A DNA stretch of 64,000 nt. Source: an uncultured Brevundimonas sp. (lineage in GTDB: Bacteria > Pseudomonadota > Alphaproteobacteria > Caulobacterales > Caulobacteraceae). Below the pieces are notes generated by a model. The model worked only from the letters and a program-made list of their open reading frames with translations. It made no database searches and was not told the origin of the DNA. How positions within the stretch are numbered: the first letter of the stretch is position 1; each line of letters starts with the position of its first letter. Where the stretch lies: assembly GCF_937863155.1 (NCBI RefSeq), contig NZ_CALMFB010000077.1:1-64000 (forward strand), in the 5' to 3' direction. This document shows positions 1-7,162 of the stretch, one piece after another. The position numbers and the translations under genes were made by a program.

Positions 1-41
1 TCCAGAACCACGGCAGCCGTGATATGGACCCGCAAGACTCC

Positions 42-59
42 CCTCGGCTCCACCAGGCG
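42..59 (+). repeat. Left attachment-site repeat (attL), tmRNA/tRNA 3'-end-like
   Basis: This copy reads cctcggctccaccaggcg, and bases 38-55 (actcccctcggctccacca) closely resemble the 3' end of tmRNA, whose acceptor strand and CCA are a common integrase target. Just upstream the expected T-arm (GGGGTTCG-like) is absent: the sequence reads gacccgcaag. A complete RNA gene therefore cannot be called here. The flank to the left may be the end of a neighbouring tandem element or a diverged junction. Confidence 0.7.
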
Positions 60-63
60 CCCG

Positions 64-148
64 CCTGAAATGATAGAGATTTCAGGACCTTAGTGTGCAG
101 CTCATGGTGCCGTCCTAAGGCTCGTCCTAAAGGCTAAATTTATTAGCC
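64..148. repeat. Two short inverted repeats near the left end
   Basis: A perfect 8-bp inverted repeat CCTGAAAT/ATTTCAGG lies at 64-71 and 79-86 around a 7-nt loop. A second, GGCTAA/TTAGCC, lies at 132-137 and 143-148 around a 5-nt AT-only loop. Both sit just inside the left attachment repeat. They could be RNA hairpins ending transcription from the flanking RNA gene, or part of the recombination region; no long T-tract follows either one. Confidence 0.45.
111..130 (+). repeat. Candidate integrase arm sites, left end
   Basis: The octamer cgtcctaa occurs at 111-118 and again at 123-130, 12 bp apart and in the same orientation. A matching pair with the same 12-bp spacing lies near the right end (16213-16232). 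Paired short direct repeats just inside both element ends are the usual layout of arm-type sites bound by the N-terminal domain of tyrosine integrases. The assignment rests on layout alone. Confidence 0.45.
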
Positions 149-216
149 GGTTTCGCCGAGATCGACGCCTGGCAGCTTCTTGATCGTCGAAAGGAATCGC
201 CTTCACGCGCGCGCCT

Positions 217-240
217 GTGCGTGCGTGCGTGCGTGCGTGC
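217..240. repeat. Tetranucleotide microsatellite (GTGC)6
   Basis: Six uninterrupted copies of gtgc, preceded by a CG-rich run (cgcgcgcgcc). It lies 27 bp beyond the 3' end of the left-most gene. Such a tract is prone to slippage and may vary in copy number between isolates; it is outside any recognised coding sequence. Confidence 0.85.
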
Positions 241-266
241 GCGGGGACGGCTTAAGGTGTCATTTC

Positions 267-788
267 TCAGGCTTCCGGTGGGGATGGCGGCGCGGGATAG
301 AAACCGCAGATCGCGCCAGATATCGTGCTCATTAGGGCCACCTCCGGACGCCTTGGGTCGTAGGGCCTGTCGTCAGTGAAATAGAGGGGCAGCGCTTGTC
401 CATCCGGCAGAGAACTCAGCAAGCCAGTGAGCCAAGCCGCATAGCGCGCATCGTTTCCGGCTCCCTTCGCAGCGATACAGGGGAAGCGATCAATGAACTT
501 CATCGCCAGCGCCCTCGCATCGTCATGGCTGGCGTCCGTCCAGCCGAAACAAGATGCGCCCGAGGCAGTCGAATAGACCGCGCAACTATCCAACCCGTCC
601 TGCGCCACCATGACCCCGTGCCCGTCAAACACGTCAGAGGGACCAATCGCGACCCGCCAGGCCAGCGGGTGCAGATAGGGCATTGCCCGTATCCGCGTCA
701 GGCCTCCGGCATGTAGCACCGAGACCATTTCCAGAACCCGGACCGATTGCCGCCAGCGGTGACAGGACCCCTCGGTCACTAACTCCAT
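267..788 (-). CDS. Hypothetical protein, 173 aa
   Basis: I do not recognise the family. The protein is soluble, without signal peptide or membrane segment. It has a Trp/Arg-rich amphipathic start (HRWRQSVRVLEMVSVLH), a Pro-His stretch around residue 38 and a proline-rich C-terminus (PAPPSPPEA). The start ATG at 788 has a purine-rich GGGAAGGG directly upstream. The gene begins 10 bp after the stop of the small membrane protein encoded upstream on the same strand, so the two are probably one transcript, divergent from the XRE regulator. The composition and the ribosome-binding site support a real gene; the function is unknown. Confidence 0.6.
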   Translation of the reverse strand: MELVTEGSCHRWRQSVRVLEMVSVLHAGGLTRIRAMPYLHPLAWRVAIGPSDVFDGHGVMVAQDGLDSCAVYSTASGASCFGWTDASHDDARALAMKFIDRFPCIAAKGAGNDARYAAWLTGLLSSLPDGQALPLYFTDDRPYDPRRPEVALMSTISGAICGFYPAPPSPPEA

Positions 789-798
789 CCCTTCCCGG

Positions 799-1014
799 TC
801 ACTTCATCCGGCTATAGGCGCGGACCAGATAGACGGCAGCGGTGACGCCAACGATCAACAGCACCGTCAGCCAGAACTGTGGGTCTCGAAGAATGACTCC
901 AAGGAGTCCGCCGAAAGCAGGGGCCACTCCCACAGCGACGCCCAGCGCCAGCAGACCAATAAAGGCGAGCAGGATCCCGCCGGCGACTCCGAGTGCAATC
1001 TTGATGCTGCTCAC
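799..1014 (-). CDS. Small two-helix membrane protein, 71 aa
   Basis: The reading frame extends further upstream, but that part overlaps the divergent XRE gene and is not protein-like. A GTG at 1014 preceded by GGAGG with 6-nt spacing is the likely start. The product begins VSSIKIALGVAGG and has two hydrophobic segments (about residues 4-26 and 44-63) separated by a short loop with LRDPQFW, ending in a basic tail. It is the first gene of a pair with the hypothetical gene downstream and is transcribed away from the regulator. Small membrane proteins beside XRE regulators in islands can be toxins or effectors, but nothing here proves it. Confidence 0.6.
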   Translation of the reverse strand: MSSIKIALGVAGGILLAFIGLLALGVAVGVAPAFGGLLGVILRDPQFWLTVLLIVGVTAAVYLVRAYSRMK

Positions 1015-1112
1015 AAACCCCTCCGTTCGTTGGAAGGCCTCATTCTGCACCAGACTATTTCTGTTGGCTATATCCCGTGGTTTAAATCCGCGCTTCCGGC
1101 CCTGTTGGGCCC
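1015..1112. promoter_or_regulatory. Divergent intergenic region with presumed promoters
   Basis: This 98-bp gap separates the GTG of the membrane protein (minus strand) from the ATG of the XRE regulator (plus strand). It must hold both promoters and is the natural place for the regulator to bind. AT-rich segments (ctatttctgttggctatat, ggtttaaatcc) stand out from the GC-rich surroundings. I could not fix a convincing -35/-10 pair or operator palindrome. Confidence 0.4.
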
Positions 1113-1376
1113 ATGCGTGCCCGCGAACTTTTGGCCTGGAATCTGCGACGACTCCGCTCGGACCGGGGGCAGTCTCAGGAGCGTCTTGCGGCCGATACCG
1201 GCATTGATCGCGCCTACCTGAGCGAGTTGGAGCGGGGTCAGGGAAATGCGACACTCGACATTATCGATCGGCTGGCGGCACATCTTGGGGTCGAGCCGGT
1301 CGAGTTTTTGGCTCCCCAGGATCCCTCATCGCCGATGCCAGAAAACCTCAAACCAGGACGCAAGGCGCGGACATAG
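1113..1376 (+). CDS. XRE-family transcriptional regulator, 87 aa
   Basis: A single helix-turn-helix of Cro/C1 type fills residues 5-66: LRRLRSDRGQSQERLAADTG, then DRAYLSELERGQGNATLDI and a hydrophobic IIDRLAAHLGVEPVEFL. The length is typical of small controllers of restriction-modification, toxin or prophage loci. It is transcribed divergently from the membrane protein/hypothetical pair, so autoregulation and control of that pair are likely. The ribosome-binding site is weak (cctgttgggccc before ATG). The short C-terminal tail is basic and disordered. Confidence 0.85.
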   Translation: MRARELLAWNLRRLRSDRGQSQERLAADTGIDRAYLSELERGQGNATLDIIDRLAAHLGVEPVEFLAPQDPSSPMPENLKPGRKART

Positions 1377-1464
1377 TCTGGTTCTGACTCTAAGCTGACC
1401 TTCGGAAGGTCCGGACAAAGGGCTCGTCGGCGGCTTAAGCGGGTACACCACTAACCGCGAGCCG

Positions 1465-2265
1465 TTATATCCGCACCGGCATGTGGCTGGCGTCCAGCCG
1501 GCGATGGATCAGCGAAACGACGCTTAGGATGTCTTCTGCATCGGCTTTGGACATCGGCCAATGAATGCGGGCTTCGTGCGCCGTCGGATTCCGAAACATC
1601 CCAAAGGCGCCCTTCACGAGGTTCGCAAACCCGCTTTGCTCGCTTCTTTCGCTAACCGTCGAGCGCGGATTGATTGCCAACATCGGTGGTTCGCCACACA
1701 GAACGCGATCGACCAGCGCCCCACCATCATCTGTCAGACCTGTTCTTTCCCGCATCTTGCTCGCGACGCTTTTGACCGCCTCTTGCACGGCGTGAAAATA
1801 GTCCTCAGCGAGCAGCTCCGCTCTGCAAAATTCGAGCACGTCCGGGTGCACGCCGCGAGCCTCAAGATCGCTGCGCAGCTCGCGAGCACGTCGCTGTGCT
1901 TCGGGCAAAGTCTGCGCAGCCTCAACCGGTGTGAGTTTGCCGGTCTGATCGACGACCAGGCCGCAGAATGCCAAGGCCTGATTCGTCAGCGCCCGCATCG
2001 GCTCGTACCGATGAGGGTCTCTGGAGTAGCGCGCTGGCCTCATCGCTAGGCGAATGAACTCGAGGATATGGGTGCGATTCTGCCGGGTGTTCTGGCTTTC
2101 CGCGAAGGCGTTGTAGATCCGATGGCGCTTCGTCATCGGCCCAGGATCGACCATCTTGGCCGCCTCGATCAGGAAGGCAATCTCCGGGTTTGTCAGGCCT
2201 CTTTCGGTATCACCCAGAGCGCCCGCGATTGCTTCGAGTTGATCCTGTGCAAACACTTTCGCCAT
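1465..2265 (-). CDS. HEPN-domain protein of the TIGR02391/Ymh type, 266 aa
   Basis: The C-terminal third (from about residue 155) matches the Ymh family as I know it: YFHAVQEAVKSVASKMRERTG, a GALVDRVL segment, then GFANLVKGAFGMFRNPTAHE and a long helix ending in LIHRRLDAS. The RNPTAH motif (Arg225-x4-His230) is the signature of HEPN ribonuclease domains, often found in abortive-infection and toxin systems. The N-terminal part is helical, starting MAKVFAQDQLEAIAGALGDT. The start ATG has GAGGGG upstream. It stands alone in a defence-rich island, so a single-gene phage-defence role is a reasonable inference, not shown. Confidence 0.75.
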   Translation of the reverse strand: MAKVFAQDQLEAIAGALGDTERGLTNPEIAFLIEAAKMVDPGPMTKRHRIYNAFAESQNTRQNRTHILEFIRLAMRPARYSRDPHRYEPMRALTNQALAFCGLVVDQTGKLTPVEAAQTLPEAQRRARELRSDLEARGVHPDVLEFCRAELLAEDYFHAVQEAVKSVASKMRERTGLTDDGGALVDRVLCGEPPMLAINPRSTVSERSEQSGFANLVKGAFGMFRNPTAHEARIHWPMSKADAEDILSVVSLIHRRLDASHMPVRI

Positions 2266-2367
2266 GGTGTTTCCCCTCTACCCGCTCTGAGTTGGCTGTG
2301 GGCCGCAGGTCGGTCAACCCGGGCTGGCAAATGGTGAGCTCTCGACACCTCCTGAAATGCGTCGGTT

Positions 2368-2946
2368 TCATCTCAGGGTCGGCCGGCCAACTTCGTGAAT
2401 CGAGGCGAGCCGTCTGCCTCCTTGCCTTCGGCAAGCCAAGCCACGCCGCATCCTTGGCAAGTTGTTGAGGCTCGGCCTTTGAGGAGTAGGGGCGTCATCG
2501 CGACACTCATCTCGCCTCGGCAGTTGGGGCATTGATATCCGAAACGCACGCCCAGGCGACAAAACCACAACGGGCACGTCCCAGCTCCCATTAACCCATC
2601 CCCTTGCGGTGGGGAGCGGTCCCCAACCACCGCCTTTTTGGAACACCTCATAGTCATGGTCGGGTATGGCGGGTCCCCCGAACTCCAAATGAACCGAGTT
2701 CATGAAGTCAGCGGTTGTCCAGATCTCTTCCCGCCAACTCATCTGGCGAATGTCCAGGAAGCGGTATCGCGTGCTGCTGCAGTGCCGATACAGCCACTGC
2801 TCTGCGATCTGAGGGTGAAAGTGGTCGATCAAAGCGCGGTTGCGGTCTGACCACGCCTCGAACCCCTCAGTTTCGAAGCCGCCGTCACCTACTGGTCGCA
2901 AGGCTTCGGGCCAGACGTCCTGATTTCTGTTTCTCAGATCCAGCAT
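2368..2946 (-). pseudogene. Zinc-ribbon protein gene, probably frameshifted
   Basis: From the ATG at 2946 (GGGAG upstream) one frame reads a plausible protein: WPEALRPVGDGGFE, then FHPQIAEQWLYRH and FLDIRQMSWREEIWTTADFM, as far as WDVPVVVLSPG near position 2551. Beyond that the frame turns Arg/Pro-rich and loses sense. The +1 frame continues with RFGYQCPNCRGEMSV and TTCQGCGVAWLAE, a CxxC-x20-CxxC zinc ribbon ending at 2373. Skipping one base near 2550 (in cctgggcgtg) joins the two halves. This is a pseudogene, a sequencing error or a programmed shift. The family is not recognised. Confidence 0.5.
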
Positions 2947-3258
2947 TGCCACGCTCCCACGCCGCGACCTCAGCCAGCGGGACAACCCCTCAACTGGCCT
3001 TCGGAAGGCAAAGGGGCTTGAATTTAGATGAAAAGTGCAGATTCCGACCAGGCGCCGGTGTCCGGTCACACCCCGTACTACCTTATCCGCGCTTCCCGGT
3101 TATCCGGATTCCCGGTCGTTCTACTTCTGTCAGGACGTTGACGTCCAGTTCAGGAGCGGACATACACGTCCTGTCAAACCGGACAATTCTGTCCGGTCGG
3201 CTGACCTTGAAGCCCTCGTTTCGGGAGCACATTGTCCCGACCGACGAGGAGTACTCCG
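2947..3258. promoter_or_regulatory. Upstream control region with clustered inverted repeats
   Basis: This gap precedes the winged-HTH/DUF3800 pair. It holds CCGGACA-attc-TGTCCGG (3179-3196), GGACGT-tg-ACGTCC (3133-3146) and CAGGACGT/ACGTCCTG (3131-3138 with 3166-3173), which are nested. Upstream lies a Pro-Gly-like GC block with ttcccggt twice around tatccggat. The density of dyads next to a DNA-binding protein suggests operators or a replication-type origin recognised by that protein. No gene is seen here. Confidence 0.5.
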
Positions 3259-3777
3259 ATGAGCGAAGACACTACCACGATTGAAGAAGAAGTCACCCCG
3301 AAGCCTGCCGGGAAGGCGAAAGCCACCCGGTCGTCAGAGAGCAAATGGGGCGCCGAAGTTATGGCGCTGGGCTTCTGCGTCCTGCCGTCGCTGATCTTCC
3401 GCGCCCAAGCGCGTCTGGGCCTCAGTCCGACGCAACTGGCGGTGCTGCTCCAACTGGCCGACTTTTGGTGGGATTCGGGTCGCAAGCCGTTCCCGAAGAA
3501 GGCTGACCTTGCCGAACGCCTCAATCTCAGCGACCGCCAGGTCCAGCGCCACATCGCGGATCTTGAGCTCGCCGGGTTTGTGAAGCGTATCGAGCGCACC
3601 TATGGGCGCCGCGGTAAAATCTCGAATGAATATGACCTGTCGGGTCTTGTGGCGAAGCTGAAGGCGCTGGAGCCGCAGTATCGCGAGGTCGCGGACGAGG
3701 CCAAGGCCCGCAAGAAGGCTGTGTCGAAGCCCGGCTATGATCCCAAGAAGATCAAGGCCAAGGGGCGCGCCGCGTGA
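3259..3777 (+). CDS. Winged helix-turn-helix protein, replication-initiator or regulator type, 172 aa
   Basis: ATG at 3259 is chosen because GAGGAG lies 8 nt upstream; a longer frame from a TTG has no such support. An acidic N-terminus (MSEDTTTIEEE) leads into LGLSPTQLAVLLQLADFWW (about 55-75). A winged HTH follows: KADLAERLNLSDRQVQRHIA and LELAGFVKRIERTYGRRG. The protein ends in a long basic helix (EAKARKKAVSK) and tail. This arrangement occurs in phage or plasmid replication proteins and in MarR-like regulators. Its stop overlaps the DUF3800 start (GTGA), so the two are co-translated. Confidence 0.7.
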   Translation: MSEDTTTIEEEVTPKPAGKAKATRSSESKWGAEVMALGFCVLPSLIFRAQARLGLSPTQLAVLLQLADFWWDSGRKPFPKKADLAERLNLSDRQVQRHIADLELAGFVKRIERTYGRRGKISNEYDLSGLVAKLKALEPQYREVADEAKARKKAVSKPGYDPKKIKAKGRAA

Positions 3778-4388
3778 CCGCCGCTCTGAATAAGAAGGTG
3801 CTGTGCCTCGTCGATGAATATGGGTCCGCCGGGGACGCCGAGTTCTCGCTCGGTGCGGTGCTGGTGCTCGCGCGAGATGCCGGGCGCGTTGATCGCCGGT
3901 TCACCGGTTTGCTTGAGCCCAACGCGAACGAAATCCACGCCGTGAACCTCGACGATGGCTATCTCCAAGGACTCCTCGCGCGCTTTGGCGCTGAGGCCCC
4001 GGCGGATCGGCTGGTGATGATCAATCAGAAGATCGGGGCTCGGGCCGGCTCCGGTCCGGTGATCTATGCCCAAGCGCTCGTGGAGACGGTGAAGATTGGC
4101 TTGAAGCGTTTCCAGAAGGATGTTTTGGGGCGCGAAACCATAGGAAACGTGGACGTGATCGTCGATCATAACCACCACAACAACCACGCGGACTTCCGGC
4201 GGGAAATCGAGCGGTCGCAAGGGCACGATGGCCGTTTCAAGGGGGTGAATCGCGTGGTCACGCTGGACTCGGCTGCGTCGCGGTTACTGCAGTTGGCCGA
4301 CGTGGTGGCCTACTCGCGTAAGTGGGTCGATGATGGATCGTATGGCGCCAAGGCGCTTCGCGATCAGTTTGGGATCCACATCCCCTAA
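3774..4388 (+). CDS. DUF3800 domain protein, predicted RNase H-like fold, 204 aa
   Basis: Features of the family seen here are an N-terminal VDEYGSAGDAEFSLGAVLVL with the acidic DE pair, EIHAVNLDDGY near residue 60, VDVIVDHNHHNNH near 125, and the C-terminal LDSAASRLLQLADVVAYS. The spaced acidic residues fit a metal-dependent nuclease-like site. DUF3800 proteins are common in mobile and defence regions, but their biochemical activity is poorly known. GTG at 3774 overlaps the upstream stop, implying a two-gene operon with the winged-HTH protein. A hairpin terminator follows within 10 bp. Confidence 0.8.
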   Translation: MTAALNKKVLCLVDEYGSAGDAEFSLGAVLVLARDAGRVDRRFTGLLEPNANEIHAVNLDDGYLQGLLARFGAEAPADRLVMINQKIGARAGSGPVIYAQALVETVKIGLKRFQKDVLGRETIGNVDVIVDHNHHNNHADFRREIERSQGHDGRFKGVNRVVTLDSAASRLLQLADVVAYSRKWVDDGSYGAKALRDQFGIHIP

Positions 4389-4395
4389 CGAAGAA

Positions 4396-4418
4396 GGGCC
4401 GCCCGAAGGCGGCCCTTT
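4396..4418 (+). terminator. Factor-independent terminator after the DUF3800 gene
   Basis: A perfect 8-bp stem GGGCCGCC/GGCGGCCC with a CGAA tetraloop is followed by TTT. It begins 7 bp after the DUF3800 stop codon and ends the two-gene operon. The next gene lies on the opposite strand, about 200 bp away. That gap contains only a weaker hairpin (gcagg-actt-cctgc, 4509-4522). Confidence 0.85.
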
Positions 4419-4621
4419 AAAAGAAGAGGAAGTCTGTGGTCGGCAACCGCAGCTTTTGGCTTTGGGTAACCACGGCGCTTGCCAAACACGCGGCCGGACA
4501 AGTCGCCTGCAGGACTTCCTGCAAGGCGGAAGATAACGATGCGGCCCTAACAATTCAAGAAGGGCATGAGACACCTGTGTCCAGTGGCTTCCTTCTGTAA
4601 TGCCCCGGCACTGGTGCGGGT

Positions 4622-7162
4622 TCAGTTGAGAATCTCACCTCGGGCCAGACGGATCTCGCGCTCGAGCAGTGGCGAGAAGCCAAAGGTCTCGATCGGCGCT
4701 GTCTGCAGCCAGGCCCGCGCCTGATCCACATCCATGTCACGGTTGTCCGCCTTGGGGGTCAAGCGGACGGCTACGACACGAGACAGGTTCATCGCCATCA
4801 GGCTCAGGGTCGTGCGATCGGATGCGCCGAGTTCGAGATATAGCGAAATCGAAGGCAGGCGTGAGAGAGCCTCCTCGTGGCCAAGGTTGCGCAGTACTTC
4901 GACCAGCACGGAACTGTAGCAACTGAACAGTCGCAAGCATTGATATCGGACCCGGTTCTCCACCAGCTTGAGCGTGTCTCGCACGACATCGCGCTCGTCG
5001 TCCTCTGCGCGTTTTCGCCGTAGTTGGTTCTGAACGATCATCGGCAAGGGCCGGCCCCGCATCCAGAACAGGCAAATCAGGGCCAGGAAACGGTGGGACC
5101 CGTTCGTGGACGGCAGGCCCAGAATGATCTGATGACAGAGCTCCAGAATGTCACGATATGAGCCGTAGGCCTCGCCGTGTCTGGGGTGCAGAGGGATCAG
5201 TTTGAGCGCGGCGTCCTTGGAGACGCTCCCCCGGTCGCACAGCGCGTCATAGAGATCCTGCTGTTTATGGGGCGAGATATTCGGGCTCCCCCGCAAGACG
5301 CTGGATGGGAGTGTTATGTCCTTGGCGGCCTTCGAGACAGCTTCGATCAAGCGCGTAGATGTCTCAAGGTCGGGATCGAAGCCCGGCACGCGTGCCAGGG
5401 TTTGCGCCAGATTGCCGTGCAGCCGGTCGTCGAGCAGGCGACCGAAAACCGCCTCAAGTGCATCGTTCTCCGTCCTGTAACCCGGGGCTCGTTCGACCAG
5501 CCCGATGAGGGCGTTAGTCTTTTGAAGAAGCCCGACATCCACGGCCGGCGTGATGGCCGCATCGCGAGGCTTGTCCAGTGGCTTCTGGCGCCAGTTCTCG
5601 TAGTCGATCAGGAAGATGTTGCCCTGAAACTCCTTCAGCAGACGCCCGGCGCGGCCCGCGAGGTTCCAGAAGTCGACCGACTCCAAAGGGATTCTCTCAC
5701 CCTTGTAGGGCTTGCAGATGAAGAGGTTTTTGGCTGGAAGATTGACCCCTTGCAGTAGCGTCGTCGTACAGACCAGGTAATCGATCACGCCGCTGCGCAC
5801 AGCATCCTCGATTGCCTGACGTACAGGCGTCGGCATGTTCGAATAGTGGAAGGCGACGCCCTTCCTGACGCATTTCACCAAGATGTAAGATCGATGGACG
5901 TTCTCGGCCGCGAGACGAGCAAGGGCTTCCCGTTCCGAGGTGACTTCGCGCTCCAACCGATCTGCGATCTGTTCCGCTAGGGTTTCGGCGTCTCCAGCCC
6001 CGTCGGCATAAATGATGTTCGAGGCGCCACGCCCGAGCGATGTGGAGAGGGAGACCAGTCGCTCGACACGCGTTACGCATCGTCGTCGCAAGGACACCGT
6101 GCCGACGTCGATCGTCCGCTGCTCGTCCACGGCCTGAATCAGAACATCTCCGACGTCCCCGTCTTCGATTTTCGCCTTGAGAAAGTTCTGCGCAACGGTG
6201 GGCTCGGCGCTGGGAAGACGCTCCACATCCTCGAGCCCGAACATGTCGCCGAACACATCCAGATTTCGAACGCCCGGGCTGGCGAACATCAGTTGCGCGA
6301 GTGGCCGCCGGCGCAGCAGATCATCAATCACCCATTGCAACAGCACGCCCCGCGCGCCGTCAGCGACCGAATGGGCCTCATCGACGATCACAATCTCCGC
6401 TGCGAACCCCGGGTGGGCGGACAGCATCATTCGGACGCGTTCTTGCGTCATGACGTAGACCACACGATCCGGAAGCGGATCGCCCGGCTCGATCGGCACA
6501 CTGCGCACTTCGACGCTGGTCACATCGCCCTTCTCAGGTCGCCCCAACACCTTGCGCAGATCGGCGGAGACCTGAGCGATGAGCGCTCGTGTCGGTACGA
6601 GGTAGACCACGCTCATGGGCGCGGCGGCCTCAAATCGGGCGCCCAGGAAGTTTTGGAGTACGAAGGACTTGCCCGCCGAGGTCGGGGCAGCCACGGCCAA
6701 ACGACGGCCAGCGGCGAGCCGCCTCCATAGTTTGTACTGGAAGTCGGTCAGAACCAGCTTTCGCTCTCGCGCCGTGACTGTGCGGAGATCGGACACAACG
6801 AGTTCTTCGGCCAGAAGGCTCACCGGCAAGTCGACGACAGCCGTGTCGATCTCACGGCGGGTCCGCATGGCGGGGAAGTTGCCTAATCGAGCCAGGACAA
6901 CCCGTGCGGCTTCTGCAAGGGGGAGATGCACTGAGCCGTGAAGTTCGAAGGCGGAGGTTGCGATTCTGTAGGCGCTCTCCCGATGTGTGCGAGTTCGGGA
7001 ACACGCCAAGATGGCTGAGGCCTGAACCACCTTCTGAAGCTCGGCCGGTTCCTGCGCTGTGAACGGAAGACCGAGCTCCCGACAGAGCCAGTTCTTGCGC
7101 AGACGGTCGGCCGCTTCGTGGAAGGCTGGTGTACTCCACACGCTCTCGAACAGCTCGTCCAT
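4622..7162 (-). CDS. hamB: Hachiman defence helicase HamB, 846 aa
   Basis: A superfamily-2 helicase of Ski2-like type. Visible motifs are Walker A APTSAGKSF (about 160-168), VVYLVPTRALI (Ia), VIVDEAH (II, about 260-265), a variant motif III FASPG, VCTTTLLQGVNLPAKN (V) and NLAGRAGRL (VI). The remaining 300 residues are helical. Size and partner match HamB of the two-gene Hachiman system, in which the helicase senses phage DNA and releases the HamA nuclease. ATG at 7162 shares its first base with the TGA of hamA (TGATG), giving translational coupling; an in-frame TTG one codon earlier is less likely. I infer the system from gene pair and motifs. Confidence 0.9.
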   Translation of the reverse strand: MDELFESVWSTPAFHEAADRLRKNWLCRELGLPFTAQEPAELQKVVQASAILACSRTRTHRESAYRIATSAFELHGSVHLPLAEAARVVLARLGNFPAMRTRREIDTAVVDLPVSLLAEELVVSDLRTVTARERKLVLTDFQYKLWRRLAAGRRLAVAAPTSAGKSFVLQNFLGARFEAAAPMSVVYLVPTRALIAQVSADLRKVLGRPEKGDVTSVEVRSVPIEPGDPLPDRVVYVMTQERVRMMLSAHPGFAAEIVIVDEAHSVADGARGVLLQWVIDDLLRRRPLAQLMFASPGVRNLDVFGDMFGLEDVERLPSAEPTVAQNFLKAKIEDGDVGDVLIQAVDEQRTIDVGTVSLRRRCVTRVERLVSLSTSLGRGASNIIYADGAGDAETLAEQIADRLEREVTSEREALARLAAENVHRSYILVKCVRKGVAFHYSNMPTPVRQAIEDAVRSGVIDYLVCTTTLLQGVNLPAKNLFICKPYKGERIPLESVDFWNLAGRAGRLLKEFQGNIFLIDYENWRQKPLDKPRDAAITPAVDVGLLQKTNALIGLVERAPGYRTENDALEAVFGRLLDDRLHGNLAQTLARVPGFDPDLETSTRLIEAVSKAAKDITLPSSVLRGSPNISPHKQQDLYDALCDRGSVSKDAALKLIPLHPRHGEAYGSYRDILELCHQIILGLPSTNGSHRFLALICLFWMRGRPLPMIVQNQLRRKRAEDDERDVVRDTLKLVENRVRYQCLRLFSCYSSVLVEVLRNLGHEEALSRLPSISLYLELGASDRTTLSLMAMNLSRVVAVRLTPKADNRDMDVDQARAWLQTAPIETFGFSPLLEREIRLARGEILN

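Noticed and set aside
1-60. A complete tRNA or tmRNA gene at the left edge
   Set aside because: Only the acceptor 3' strand and CCA fit; the T-arm and the rest of a cloverleaf are not formed by the preceding bases.
217-240. CRISPR-like repeat
   Set aside because: A plain tetranucleotide tract without spacers; no cas genes or spaced repeats were seen anywhere in the window.
799-1254. Full-length 151-codon version of the membrane protein
   Set aside because: The first 80 codons overlap the XRE gene and its promoter and are not protein-like; the GTG at 1014 has a strong ribosome-binding site.
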